Assembly: GCF_963855985.1 (NCBI RefSeq)
Contig: NC_087105.1
Coordinates: 3,660,501-3,724,500 of the forward strand
Direction of reading: 5' to 3'
Source of the DNA: Ostrinia nubilalis
Taxonomy: Eukaryota > Arthropoda > Insecta > Lepidoptera > Crambidae
DNA: 64,000 bases
In this document: positions 1 to 24,684 of the stretch, piece after piece
How positions within the stretch are numbered: the first letter of the stretch is position 1
How the letters are laid out: each line of letters opens with the position of its first letter
Program-made: the position numbers and the translations under genes
The notes under the pieces: generated by a model
What the model saw: only the letters and a program-made list of their open reading frames with translations
The model's database searches: none
What the model was told of the DNA's origin: nothing

Positions 1-302
1 CTGAGAAGATGATAGATGATAATTAACTAAATCATAGATTCATGCTGCACCTTTTACAAACAAACGCACGTGATTCATGTACTTATTACAAAAATAAACC
101 AAACTGATACAAGCATACAAAACAAATCATTTTCTTGGCCTTGAGTGGCTACGTCAAAGATTACCAGACAATGCTTATCTAGAGATTTCAACAAGCTTAC
201 ATATAATATCAAACAAATGAATGCAACAGTATAGTCGATTTTAGGTGTGATCCAAACCTTCATGGATCGTATGGTCTTGCCGTGAATGTCGTAAAAGACG
301 AC
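1..302. other. No gene seen (AdSS downstream intron expected)
   Basis: AT-rich sequence without recognisable coding similarity to the remainder of AdSS. Confidence 0.5.
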
Positions 303-631
303 TAAGGCCTCAGCCTCGAGTTTAGCGGGCAGCGGGGCGGGAGCGGCGGCGGCGCGGGAGCGGGGCGGGCAACGCAGACCCGTTCTCAAAACAAGCGGGC
401 AGCTCGCGCGGCGCTTTAGCGGCGAAGTGTTGTGTTCGGGGTTGTGTTGTCGAGATATTTGTTTTTATTCGCAAACGAAATGTCTGAACAACGGCGACAA
501 TTTTATTTCGATTCAAATTTATTCCTAACGCTCGATTTATTGTGGGCAAAAGAAGGAGTGCGCTGCCCGCTCGTTGCCCGCTCCCTCGCCGCTGCCCGCT
601 CGTTGCCCGCTCCGGCGCCGCTGCCGCGCCG

Positions 632-3179
632 CACAGTAGTTTGATTTTAAAAAAAGGTGGACATACGATGGAAAGTCATAATTTCACCAAAACAAAAATT
701 GTTTTGGATAGCATTTTGAATGCTGATCAACATTTGTCATTATGCATTTTTCGATAAAACGAGCCTTTCATGCTTAAAAAAATATGACAAGAAAATTTGT
801 ATGGAGAAAAATCTTTTTTATTTTTTTTCTGGCTACTGTTGCAAACTGTAGCGGTCAAACCTTATGTAGTCGTAAGTACCTATGGTGCCTAACATTACTA
901 CATAAATACTTTTTGCGGACACGCGCGGCCAAGCGAGTAATGGACATGCAAAATTTGAAATATTTTTATTTATTCATTATTGATTTTAATGCACTTAAAG
1001 CAATTATTAATAGATAAATATACTTAGTCTAACTTACTACAGCCCCCTATTACCTCATTTCACGCCAAAACCTTTCAAACTAGAACCTAAGTTTGTAGGT
1101 ACTAGGTAGTCTAAGTTGTTTTTATTGTCATTATAATATTCACTACTGGTCTACTGGTTATCGTGTAAGATAGATTAGGTAGATATCAACCCTTTACCTA
1201 GGTATATACCTACTTCTTGGCACTTATAATACCGACATACTGATTAAAAAAAGTCTTCCAGCAAGAACCCTTGACTTCAATGGTTATGAAAGATTTTTTA
1301 ACTTTATAGAGTAGTCCTGAATAGATCCTTAAATCATTTTGACTGTCATAATCGATTACAGTAGGTAGTGGGTTCAGTAAGGGTTGCAACCCATATAGTA
1401 AACAATACATTTTATGGCTCTCCATTCAGTTAGTCAAATAATTCCATCATAAATGGAAATATCCGTAACCCTCTTCTACACATTATTCATTATTCATCAT
1501 CCATCATCATTTCAACTATAGAACGTCCACTGCTGAACATAGGCCTCCCCCAATGATTTCCACAATGGCCGCTTGGTGGTGCCCTGCATCCAGCGCCTTC
1601 CTGCTACCTTTATGAGGTCGTCGGTCCACCTTGTGGGTTGACGTCCTACGCTGCGCTTTCCGGTACGTGGCCTCCATTCCAGAACATTGCTGCCCCATCG
1701 GCCATTAGTTCTGCGTACTATGTGCCCTGCCCATTGTCACTTTAGCTTGCTAGTCCGTTGGGCTATGTCAACGACTTTGGTTCGTTTACGGATCTCCTCC
1801 TCATTTCTGATTCGATCTTGTAAAGAAACACCGAGCATAGCCCTCTCCATAGCACGTTGTGCAATTTTGAGCTTATATTTTATAAGGCCTATATTGAGAG
1901 GCCACGTTTCTGAGCCGTATTGCACACATTACAATACACACATTATTGCAGATCCATTATGTACGCCTCTACCTATAGTTTTATATGCCAGCTAACGTAC
2001 ACAAAAACTGCTGATACATGGTGCAGATAATGTGATAACATTTTGGTGTACCTACCTACTGCAAACCTGCCTATTGGATTCTTTCGGAAAAAGTAAGTAT
2101 GTGAGTGACTTTGATTATTTTGGACACTGATCAAGATAAATGAATAGGCTAAAATATCTTTTTTTGATTGTTTTTTGAACGAAGATAATAATTGAAGACA
2201 TGAATGGAAGAAGGTGATAAATGTCGAATTTCAGATTTTTCTCAGTTCGATGATTGGGTAAAGGTATGCTTTATGTTTGAGGCTACTTATAAAGGTGTTA
2301 TGTACGTTATCTTTTTAGACGAAGGGTAAGAAACTTACACCTCTTTAAAGGAGCCAAAAAAAAGAATATTTTTGCGAAAGTATAAAACTATTCAACAGAA
2401 GAACTGGAAATTACAGTTCTATCAAAATTGAAACTATCCCACTACCTACTGTAATCGATTATGACAGTCAAAATGATTTAAGGATCTATTCAGGACTACT
2501 CTAGAAAGTTAAAAAATCTTTCATAACCATTGAAGTCAAGGGTTCTTGCTGGAAGACTTTTTTTAATCAGTATGTCGGTATTATAAAAGCCAAGAAGTAG
2601 GTATATACCTAGGTAAAGGGTTGATATCTACCTAATCTATCTTACACGATAACCAGTAGACCAGTAGTGAATATTATGATGACAATAAAAACAACTTAGA
2701 CTACCTAGTACCTACAAACTTAGGTTCTAGTTTGAAAGGTTTTGGCGTGAAATGAGGTAATAGGGGGCTGTAGTAAGTTAGACTAAGTATATTTATCTAT
2801 TAATAATTGCTTTAAGTGCATTAAAATCAATAATTAATAAATAAAAATATTTCAAATTTTGCATGTCTATTACTCGCTTGGCCGCGCGTGCCCGCAAAAA
2901 GTATTTATGTAGTAATGTTAGGCACCATAGGTACTTACGACTACATAAGGTTTGACTGCTACAGTTTGCAACAGTAGCCAGAAAAAAAATAAAAAAGATT
3001 TTTCTCCATACAAATTTTCTTGTCATATTTTTTTTAAGCATGAAAGGCTCGTTTTATCGAAAAATGCATAATGACAAATGTTGATCAGCATTCAAAATGC
3101 TATCCAAAACAATTTTTGTTTCGGTGAAATTATGACTTTCGATCGTATGTCCACCTATTTTTAATATCAAACTACTGTG
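632..3179. mobile_element. Palindromic Transib-like element, no transposase
   Basis: TIRs begin CACAGTAGTTTGAT on both ends. The 5-bp flanks are CGCCG at 627-631 and 3180-3184; the uninterrupted homologue at 13650-14080 has this sequence once. CAC-starting TIRs plus a CGNCG 5-bp duplication are the hallmarks of Transib. The arms (632-1440 and about 2440-3179) are near-perfect inverted copies, so nearly the whole element folds on itself. A 77-codon open frame seen in each arm is the same sequence mirrored and is not taken as a gene. The centre contains an RTE insertion. Confidence 0.75.
1488..1937 (-). mobile_element. 5'-truncated RTE LINE insertion
   Basis: Homologous to the RTE at 20152-20986. 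The minus strand encodes C-terminal residues of an endonuclease-reverse transcriptase (QYGSETWPLNIGLI ... AQRAMERAMLGVSL ... ) with frameshifts. The 10-bp direct repeat ACACATTATT flanks it at 1478-1487 and 1938-1947. Confidence 0.8.
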
Positions 3180-3571
3180 CGCCGCTGTTTTCGAGAACCG
3201 GTCTATTTGATTTTACGCATAAGATCCTGCCGCTCCCGCGCCGCCGCCGCTCCCGCCCCGCTGCCCGCTAAACTCGAGGCTGAGGCCTAATATGCGAAAA
3301 TCAAGCCTTTCCCACCCGTCTGAATTGCTCCAACAGTGGAGAATAAAGGGTTTGATGATGATGAATTGATGAGACATAGAATACTCTTCCTATAAACGCT
3401 ATACACGGCGTCAGACGTTAGCGTCAATCTTTCCTATCGACGTCTGAACGCTGACGTCAATGTCTGAAGGAGACCACAACAGTACATTTCTATAATAAGC
3501 ATTGTGACGCGACCTACGCTGTACGTACATGGCCTACGGCTTTCATAGGAGAGCACAGCCTAACTATCACC

Positions 3572-3774
3572 TTCATCATCATCATTTCATCCACTGCTGA
3601 ACAGGCCTGCCCCATTGATTTCCACATCGCCCGGTTGGTAGCGGCCTGCATTCAGTGCCTTCCTGCTACCATTATGAGGTCGTCAGTCCACCTTGTGGGT
3701 GGACGTCCCACGCTGCGTTTTCAACGAGGTCGTCAGTCAAACTTGCGGGTGAACATCCAAAGCTGCGTTTTCAC
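3572..3774 (-). mobile_element. RTE-type LINE 3' fragment, mosaic with duplicated exon
   Basis: On the minus strand this reads the terminal part of the RTE ORF and its (ATG/ATC)n-like tail, homologous to 20152-20586. An internal piece (GAGGTCGTCAGTC ... GCTGCGTTTTC) is repeated twice. It abuts the duplicated AdSS exon fragment. Confidence 0.75.
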
Positions 3775-3874
3775 TATCACTTACCAAAGTCGAAATCCAA
3801 CATAGCCGCGTTAGCGCCTTCCACCAACACTCGGCTGCCGTTCTGAATCTCCTTGTGGAGATACGACACCGTGT
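3775..3874 (-). pseudogene. Duplicated 3' tail of AdSS exon 5 with its splice donor
   Basis: About 90 bases repeat the end of the true exon at 4212-4417 ([14 protein letters not shown]...) together with the donor GTAAGTGATA, at about 90% identity. It has no acceptor and lacks the first half of the exon, so it cannot replace it. It reads DFDFG where the true exon and the enzyme family read DIDFG, which marks it as the non-functional copy. It is flanked on both sides by RTE fragments. A third scrap of the same donor (CACTATCACTTACCAAA) recurs near 4004-4020, suggesting that an RTE-plus-exon unit was tandemly duplicated and then eroded. Confidence 0.85.
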
Positions 3875-4020
3875 GCTTCATCATCATCATCATTTCAGCC
3901 ATTGATTTCCACATCGCCCGGTTGGAAGCGGCCTGCATCCAGCGCCGTCTTGCTACCTTTATGAGGTCGTCAGTCCACCTTGTGAACGTCACACGCTGCG
4001 TTTTCACTATCACTTACCAA
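3875..4020 (-). mobile_element. Second RTE 3' fragment of the mosaic
   Basis: A CATCATCATCATTTCAGCC tail is followed by the same RTE 3' sequence as at 3572-3774, ending in the same junction (GCGTTTTCACTATCACTTACCAAA). The shared junction shows the two fragments descend from one duplicated unit. Confidence 0.75.
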
Positions 4021-4025
4021 AACCT

Positions 4026-4205
4026 TAATTTCGAACTCCTCCTATGTTCTTCTGATTAATTTCGTTGCGGGTCCAATGACAGTTTAACTTTCCCCCGGGA
4101 CAAACTTGACCTTCATTGATTGGGTTTTTGTGGCGGTCAAGCTGTAGATCCTGGCTACACAGGAGTTGCAGTGGTGGGAACGAGAGGTGGGAATAGTCCC
4201 GTATC
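4026..4205 (-). repeat. Dispersed SINE-like repeat, copy 1
   Basis: About 180 bp that recurs in part at 6727-6798, 14594-14700 and 51868-52000. Read on the minus strand it begins GGGACTATTCCCACC and contains CTGCAACTCCTGTGTAGCC. It begins about 7 bases after the splice donor of AdSS exon 5. No pol III A/B boxes were confirmed, so the class is uncertain. Confidence 0.7.
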
Positions 4206-4211
4206 ACTTAC

Positions 4212-18244
<14,033 letters not shown>

Positions 18245-18457
18245 TATTTATTGCAAACTTGGGAATAAAAACGCGATTACGCGAAAGAGCGAGACATGCG
18301 CGCGCCGAATCAACCGGACCGTTGCGAAAAACTTCAGCGGGGGATACCAGTGCTATTAAGAAATCTCCCACAAATATACCACTACCACAGAATAAGTAAT
18401 AGTACAGGTACAGAAGGATTACTCCGCAAGACGATTTAAATAAATGCGAGTCTTGCT
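18245..18457 (-). promoter_or_regulatory. Probable AdSS promoter/5' UTR region
   Basis: Lies between the start codon and the hAT MITE at 18458. It includes a CpG-containing stretch near 18290-18325 (GCGCGCGCCGAATC). No TATA box or initiator can be assigned with certainty. Confidence 0.35.
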
Positions 18458-19071
18458 TAGAGATGGGTTTCCACCCGGGTAAAAACCCACATGAGGGTAA
18501 AAACCCAATAAAAACCCGTTTCATTCCACCAAACAAATAATTTTATAATTATTTCAATTGGTATCTTTTCTTTATTTTTATTGAATTTTTCTCATTTAAG
18601 TTTATTGATTAATAAGTAATAAGTCAAATTTAACACTTTAACTATGCATTTATGTCGTGGCCAAATCGTAAAATTGATCACGTTATGATGATGTGACCAA
18701 TTATTTTATAAAATGGTGTTATTTCAAGAATCGTTGAACCGATTTAGAAGAAATTTAGTAGGAACACCATAATTTGTGATCATGGCAAGGACATGGAGGG
18801 GGGGGGGGGGGGGATTTCTGCTTAAAAACTTGAAATCGAACCGAACTTCTGCCACTGTAACGCATTGTAACGTTTTTCAAGACCTCCTCTCCCCCCAGAT
18901 TGCATTACGTAACACTAGAACGCCCCCTTAGCAACAAATACCACTTCTCATTTAAAAAAAAACGCTATTTTTGTTTTCACCCACCAGAATGGGTGATAAT
19001 GGGTAAAAATCGGGTTTTTACCCAAATAACCCAATCGGGTGAAATGGGTTTTTACCCACTACCCATCTCTA
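18458..19071. mobile_element. hAT-type MITE upstream of AdSS
   Basis: TIRs TAGAGATGGGTTTCCACCC / GGGT...CCCATCTCTA and an exact 8-bp TSD GTCTTGCT at 18450-18457 and 19072-19079. The ends are dense in GGGTAAAAACCC-like motifs, likely transposase sites. Contains an 18-G run near 18796. No transposase. Confidence 0.85.
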
Positions 19072-19267
19072 GTCTTGCTACGACGCGATACAGTGGAATT
19101 CAGCTCGCACAGCACTAAGTACCTACAATTTTATTCACCTACAAGTTTTGTCTCTTTCTATCGCGTGCCTCTGAACTCTTCTTACGCTGTTAGGGTTGCT
19201 GTCTAGTAGTGTCTTGTAAAAAAATAATTAATCTACTTATTTGTAATGAGGTACGTATGTAGGTAAA

Positions 19268-19318
19268 ACCTTGGGAGAGGCCTTTGTCCAGCAGTGGACG
19301 TCATTTTTGGCTGAAACG
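19268..19318 (+). repeat. RTE 3'-end scrap
   Basis: GGGAGAGGCCTTTGTCCAGCAGTGGACGTC is the terminal ORF/3' UTR string of the RTE family on the plus strand. Confidence 0.65.
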
Positions 19319-19612
19319 AACGAACGCATTCTGAGCAGTAGTCATGGTAGGTTAGGTTCCTATACTATCCTAAGAATTATTGATTACCTACATGGCCAAC
19401 ATACCTTTCAACATCTTTGGGAAGCGAAAAAAAAAGATAAATCCGGTAGATTTCTTTTCGAATTTAAACACCCGAACGCCGCACAATAATATTTATTTCT
19501 CTTTATGTCCATTTTTAAATAATACTTCGATCATAGAATTAGGTACTACAACGCACGCCAGCGTCCTGACGGGCGCGCGCGTGACACTCGACTGATATAA
19601 TACCCGCCGGCG

Positions 19613-22468
19613 CACAGTGGTCTGAAAATGAAGCTCCCATACCATAGAAACTTAATGTCAGAAATTAATAAATAAAAATATGTATTGTGTTTAGTATACC
19701 TCCCTTTGTTTTACTAATATAGTATGAAGGGTATGAGTAGCTCCATGTGTGAGAAAAAAAATATTTTAATTTTTTTTGTATGGAAAAAAACACTTAAAGT
19801 GGTTTTTTTTCAAACTGAATAGAACTGAAGGGCTGGTACTCACATGAGCTATTGCACCATACACGGCGATCAAGATGACATACAATTCTTGTGCCTTTGG
19901 GTGCCGCTTTGCATGTACCAAGCTTTGGAAGTTTTGAATTTTCGGTAGGTGACTTTTCAAGTCTTTGATGTTATTTTATGAAGTTATTAACCGCTTTCAA
20001 TACGAGAATAGTATGTAAATTAATACTCATATAACTAGGAATATACTAGGGATATTTTTAAATATTTTTTATTTTGAAAATATAAAAAAATAAAACGTTT
20101 AATCATTGAATGAAGTAACCAACCAGTTGGTAACTGACATTGTTATTAGTTCATCATTTCAGCCATAGGACGTCCACTGCTGAACATAGGCCTCCCCCAA
20201 TGCTTTCCATGTTGATCGATTGGCAGCGGCCTGCGTCCAGCGCTTCCCTGCTACCTTTACGATGTCGTCGGTCCACCTTGTAGGTGGACGTCCCACGCTG
20301 CGTTTTCCGGTACGCGGTCTCCATTCCAGAACCTTTCTGCCCCATCGGCCGTTAGTTCTGCGTACTATGTGCCCTGCCCATTGCCACTTCAGCTTGCTAA
20401 TCCGTCGGGCTATGTCAGCGACTTTGATTCGTTTACGGATCTCCTCATTTCTGATTCGATTTCGCAAAGAAACACCAAGCATAGCCCTCTCCATAGCACG
20501 CTGTGCAACTTTGAGCTTCTGTATAAGGCCTATAGTGAGAGGCCACGTTTCCGAGCCATAAGTTATCACTGGTAAAACACATTGGTTATACACTCTAGTC
20601 TTCAGGCATTGACGTATTTTGGACGAAAAGATGTTGCGTAGTTTCCCGAACGCTGCCCAGCCGAGTTGGATTCGACGATTGACCTCCTTCTCAAATTGGA
20701 CCTACCTAGCTGGATCGTTTGTCCGAGGTAGACATACTTGTCGACAATCTCGAGAATTGAGCTCCCAACCGAAACTGGGTAAGGCGCAACATGGACATTC
20801 GACATAAGCTTCGTTTTGTCCATGTTCATCCTCAGACCTACCTGTTGGGAAATTCGATTAAGGTCTTAGAGCATTGTGCCAAGATCTTCCAACGATTCTG
20901 CCATATCCACAATATCGTCGGCAAACCGAAGGTGAGTGATGTACTCGCCATTAATGTTTATGCCGAATCCTTTCCATTCCAGGAGTGTTATTAGTTACTA
21001 ACCTGCTAATGACGTTTTAATGAAAATAATAGAAATCAATATTGATTAAATAAAGAATTTAAAAAATCGAAATAGCTTCATTTGTTACCCATTAAGACTA
21101 TCCTAAATTTTCGACTTCGACGGAGTTGTGCTTAAGTGGTGGGGGCCCCCGAAAGCGGCGTTTTTTCGTTTTTACGGTTATATCGCGTAATTACCCTATC
21201 GAAAACTAATAAATAAATAATAATTCATAATACATATTATGTATTGGAAAAACCGTTCTCGTGCTTATCTTCGTAAAAGTACAAAATGTACGTATAATTA
21301 TTGACCCTCTCTACGTCCAATGACTCGTCACTCGCAGGCTCCCAAGCCTTGTAAAGGGCCGACTCAACCAGTTTAACCCTGTCAAGGCTTAAGAGCTGGA
21401 TGCACCTATCCTTGTTCGTCCTAGCCGTTCCTTAACTGCGGTTACTGCACCTCTTCCTCGGCTGAGGCGGTCCTTTTCAAAACTTGGAATCCTGCGGGTA
21501 TCGAGCCATTGGACGTGGAGAGGATCATTAATTATACGTACATTTTGTACTTTTTCGAAGATAAGCACGAGAACAGTTTGTCCAAAACATATGAATTTGG
21601 TCTTATTCAATGCAGGATTAAATGCTCTTCATCCGTCATGAAGACCAGTTTTCTATAGGGTAAGTCCTTTACGCGATATAACCGTAAAACCGAAAAACGC
21701 CCCTTTCGGGGGCCCCCACCACTTAAGCACAACTCCGTCGAAGTCGAAAATTTAGGATAGTCTTAATGAGTAACAAATGAAGCCATTAAAACAATAAAAT
21801 CTTTTGTAGGAATCATTTCCGATTTCAAATGTAATTCTACTGGCCTATTAGACAGTTCGATTTTTTAAGTTGTTTATTTAATCAACATTGATTTCTATTA
21901 TTTTCTTTAAAAGTCATTAGCAGGTTAGTAACTACTAACAATGTCATTTACCAACTGGTTGGTTACTTCATTCAATGATTAAACGTTTTATTTTTTTATA
22001 TTTTCAAAATAAAAAATATTTAAAAATATCCCTAGTATATTCCTAGTTATATGAGTATTAATTTACATACTATTCTCGTATTGAAAGCGGTTAATAACTT
22101 CATAAAATAACATCAAAGACTTGAAAAATCACCTACCGAAAATTCAAAACTTCCAAAGCTTGGTACATGCAAAGCGGCACCCAAAGGCACAAGAATTGTA
22201 TGTCATCTTGATCGCCGTGTATGGTGCAATAGCTCATGTGAGTACCAGCCCTTCAGTTCTATTCAGTTTGAAAAAAAACCACTGTAAGTGTTTTTTTCCA
22301 TACAAAAAAAATTAAAATATTTTTTTTCTCACACATGGAGCTACTCATACCCTTCATACTATATTAGTAAAACAAAGGGAGGTATACTAAACACAATTCA
22401 TATTTTTATTTATTAATTTCTGACATTAAGTTTCTATGGTATGGGAGCTTCATTTTCAGACCACCGTG
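19613..22468. mobile_element. Palindromic Transib-like element, about 2.9 kb
   Basis: Ends read CACAGTGGTCTGAAAATG (left) and the inverse of CACGGTGGTCTGAAAATG (right). The 5-bp flanks are CGGCG at 19608-19612 and 22469-22473, matching the CGNCG preference of Transib. The arms are inverted copies from both ends inwards to about 21300/21560, so without the RTE insert almost all of it is a palindrome. No transposase frame. The mirrored 64-codon frames at 19766-19960 and 22121-22315 are one sequence in both arms and are not taken as genes. Confidence 0.8.
20152..20986 (-). mobile_element. 5'-truncated RTE-type LINE
   Basis: The minus strand encodes the C-terminal part of an endonuclease-reverse transcriptase: an upstream frame with DKYVYLGQTIQ (20602-20829) and a downstream 144-residue frame (20159-20593) with YGSETWPLTI, AQRAMERAMLGVSLR, WAGHIVRR and GRPPTRWTDD. 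Stops and frameshifts make it inactive. A 10-bp TSD GTTATTAGTT lies at 20142-20151 and 20987-20996. The empty site survives in the opposite arm of the host palindrome near 21930. Confidence 0.88.
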
Positions 22469-22614
22469 CGGCGGGGCGCTTCGCTGTAGGTAATTATCGG
22501 ATGTACCGCGCGGAGTGAGCCAGGCCTGCCACTACCTACAATATTTTCAAACTAGTTTGGGCTTCAAGTTTTACAAAACCACACCCTGTATTATGCAAAT
22601 ACACATGAGTTTCT

Positions 22615-23672
22615 CCCTTCATTTGGCAGTGATGCTTTTAAGCAACAACCACTTTGAATATTTCTACAGCACCAAATAATAAGTTTTGTGCAAATCATTC
22701 GATTTTGTTACGAAGCTTAGTTCAGCAAAACACTAGTAAATCGGTCCTCGACTGAGTTTTGAGTGATTTCATATTCATATTTCTGTCAGACGCCAAGATG
22801 ACGCGCAATGAGAATAACAAAGACGGAAGTTTTATGATTTTATACTATATTATCATCTGTAATTGTTTTTGTTTTGTCTAAATTTTATTCATAATAAATC
22901 AAACTAATCATATAAAGCAATATTTGGCGTAGAAACTGTGTTTTCTAATATATGACATGCTTCCGAACCTCGATGTTGCCTAGAAGCATCAGTGCCAAAC
23001 ATCTAACAAAATAGGTTTATCTTTTTGTTAATACAAAAGAGTGTCAATACCCAATAAATCAATCATGTATTACATGAATAATGTTATAGAGATGGTATAC
23101 AATTACTTTTGATGCAATTATGGACCCTGTCGGGCACAGCATTTTAGGAGAGAGGAAGAATTTGCTGTCTGACTCTGTGTTGTCTGTCTTCAAGCTTATA
23201 CCGCTGAACTGATTTAAATGATAAACACATTTTTCTTGCGTTGAAGTCAACAACTATAGCAGATAACAGTAACATACCAGTTTCAGAAGCTAAAGAGAAA
23301 ATAAAAAGCCAACCTTGGCTCGGCATATTGATCGTGAAGTATGATGACATGCGTCATCTATCAAATGTTGGAGAAAAAGGTCGTTGTCGACTTTGCGAAA
23401 ATGGCCAAAAAATAGTTTAATGCCTAAAATGTGAAATACGACTGATTTTTTTATGATTTTCATATAAAAAAATTATTTCTATAATATATCTCAATGTTTT
23501 ATTTAAGTACCCCTATTTGGCAATGTGGTAAATAAGCAACAATCGTTTTTCGCGAAAATACCAACCAAATATTTTTTTTATTATTTTTCTTAACTTTATT
23601 TGATAGTAACAATTAGGTCTAAATAGATTTTATTAAAAAAATCAAACAATTTGTGTCTTGCCAAATGAAGGG
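22615..23672. mobile_element. Possible decayed piggyBac-like element
   Basis: CCCTTCATTTGGCA at the left is mirrored by TGCCAAATGAAGGG at the right, which is followed by TTAA; the left flank is TTCT, so one TSD would have mutated. A second inverted motif (AAGCAACAACCA / ATAAGCAACAATCG region) supports it. No transposase recognised. Confidence 0.45.
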
Positions 23673-24684
23673 TTAAAGATGTAGTTCTATAAACTTAGCG
23701 CAGACTATTTGAAAAACGAAATTGAAAGTGATTTTGCTCTGATATTTCTTTATTGTCTTTCACGCACGTTCACGAACACCATGGTTCACAAGTCACAATA
23801 CAATCGGCAATTATTCGTTATTCGGCTGAATAAAATAAAATAAAGTACTATTCTATTTCTATATAAACAACACTTCTTATCCGCCAAGAAACACAAAATG
23901 AAGTTTTCAATATTTTGGAGTTGATAAGACTGTCCCATTTACAAATTAATATAAATCTGAAATTATGGGTAATTTTATACGTTGGTAACATTGAATGATT
24001 TGCCGCCGCAAACGTTCAAAAATATGAACTTCAAACTTCAATGGACGAATGAATAAATCACAGATATGTAGGAATAAAACATAGAACCTTAGTCTGAGTG
24101 GAAAAGGATTTAATGGAGAAGTCCACAGGGAGAAGGTCATTATCATTTTAAAACTAGGTTGATGGTGGTAGGAATTTATAGAAAAATGCTTTTTTATGTT
24201 TTTCGTTTAGTTGAAAATGTTTGAAAAGCTACGTTTTTGTTATCATGATCATGTAAGGGCAACTCGACAAAGCCCTCTCCAAAAAAACATAGTTCTTGAG
24301 CATATTCTTGAGCATGCACCAAGGCACTCGGACAGCTAAAAAATTGCGATTCCGCCTAAATTTCTGAACGTTCTGATATGACAGCTGTCAATACGAGTGA
24401 CGTTACTGACGTTTAGTATTATTCGCTCGCCGAATGCCGATTGCCCGATTGATTTCGTGAGATTGGGTCGGGTTTTCGCCGACAGTTTTTTATTAAAATA
24501 AAAATATCGGCCGAGCTTGCTGTTGATTTATCGTTTGAATGAACAGCAGATCAATCGAAGTTACCGTCCTTTCCAATAATAGTAAAAATGCGCACAAATT
24601 TTACATAATTTTAGTTAAATAACTTTGGATAGTTTTATACAATAAAATATAAATCGCGAGAAATTGTAAAGGTAGGCGTCCATC
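23673..24684. other. Intergenic and 5' flank of PGAP6-type gene
   Basis: AT-rich; no gene supported. The segment 24380-24500 is more GC-rich (ATTCGCTCGCCGAATGCCG) and may belong to the promoter or 5' UTR of the gene starting at 24685. Confidence 0.4.

Larger units (their letters stand above)
306..3287. mobile_element. Harbinger-like TIR element, interrupted
   Basis: The ends are mirror copies: GGCCTCAGCCTCGAG... at the left and ...CTCGAGGCTGAGGCC at the right, flanked by TAA on both sides (303-305 and 3288-3290). A 3-bp TAA duplication and GG-starting TIRs fit PIF/Harbinger; no transposase is present. The ends are very GC-rich with repeated GCCCGCT strings. The body is split by the Transib-like element at 632-3179. 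An uninterrupted relative is at 13650-14080. Confidence 0.75.

Noticed and set aside
784..1017. 77-codon frame mirrored at 2793-3041
   Set aside because: Same sequence in both arms of the Transib-like palindrome, low complexity and no recognisable domain.
18796..18813. Run of about 18 G considered as a regulatory G-tract
   Set aside because: Lies inside a hAT MITE and is a simple homopolymer, prone to sequencing error.
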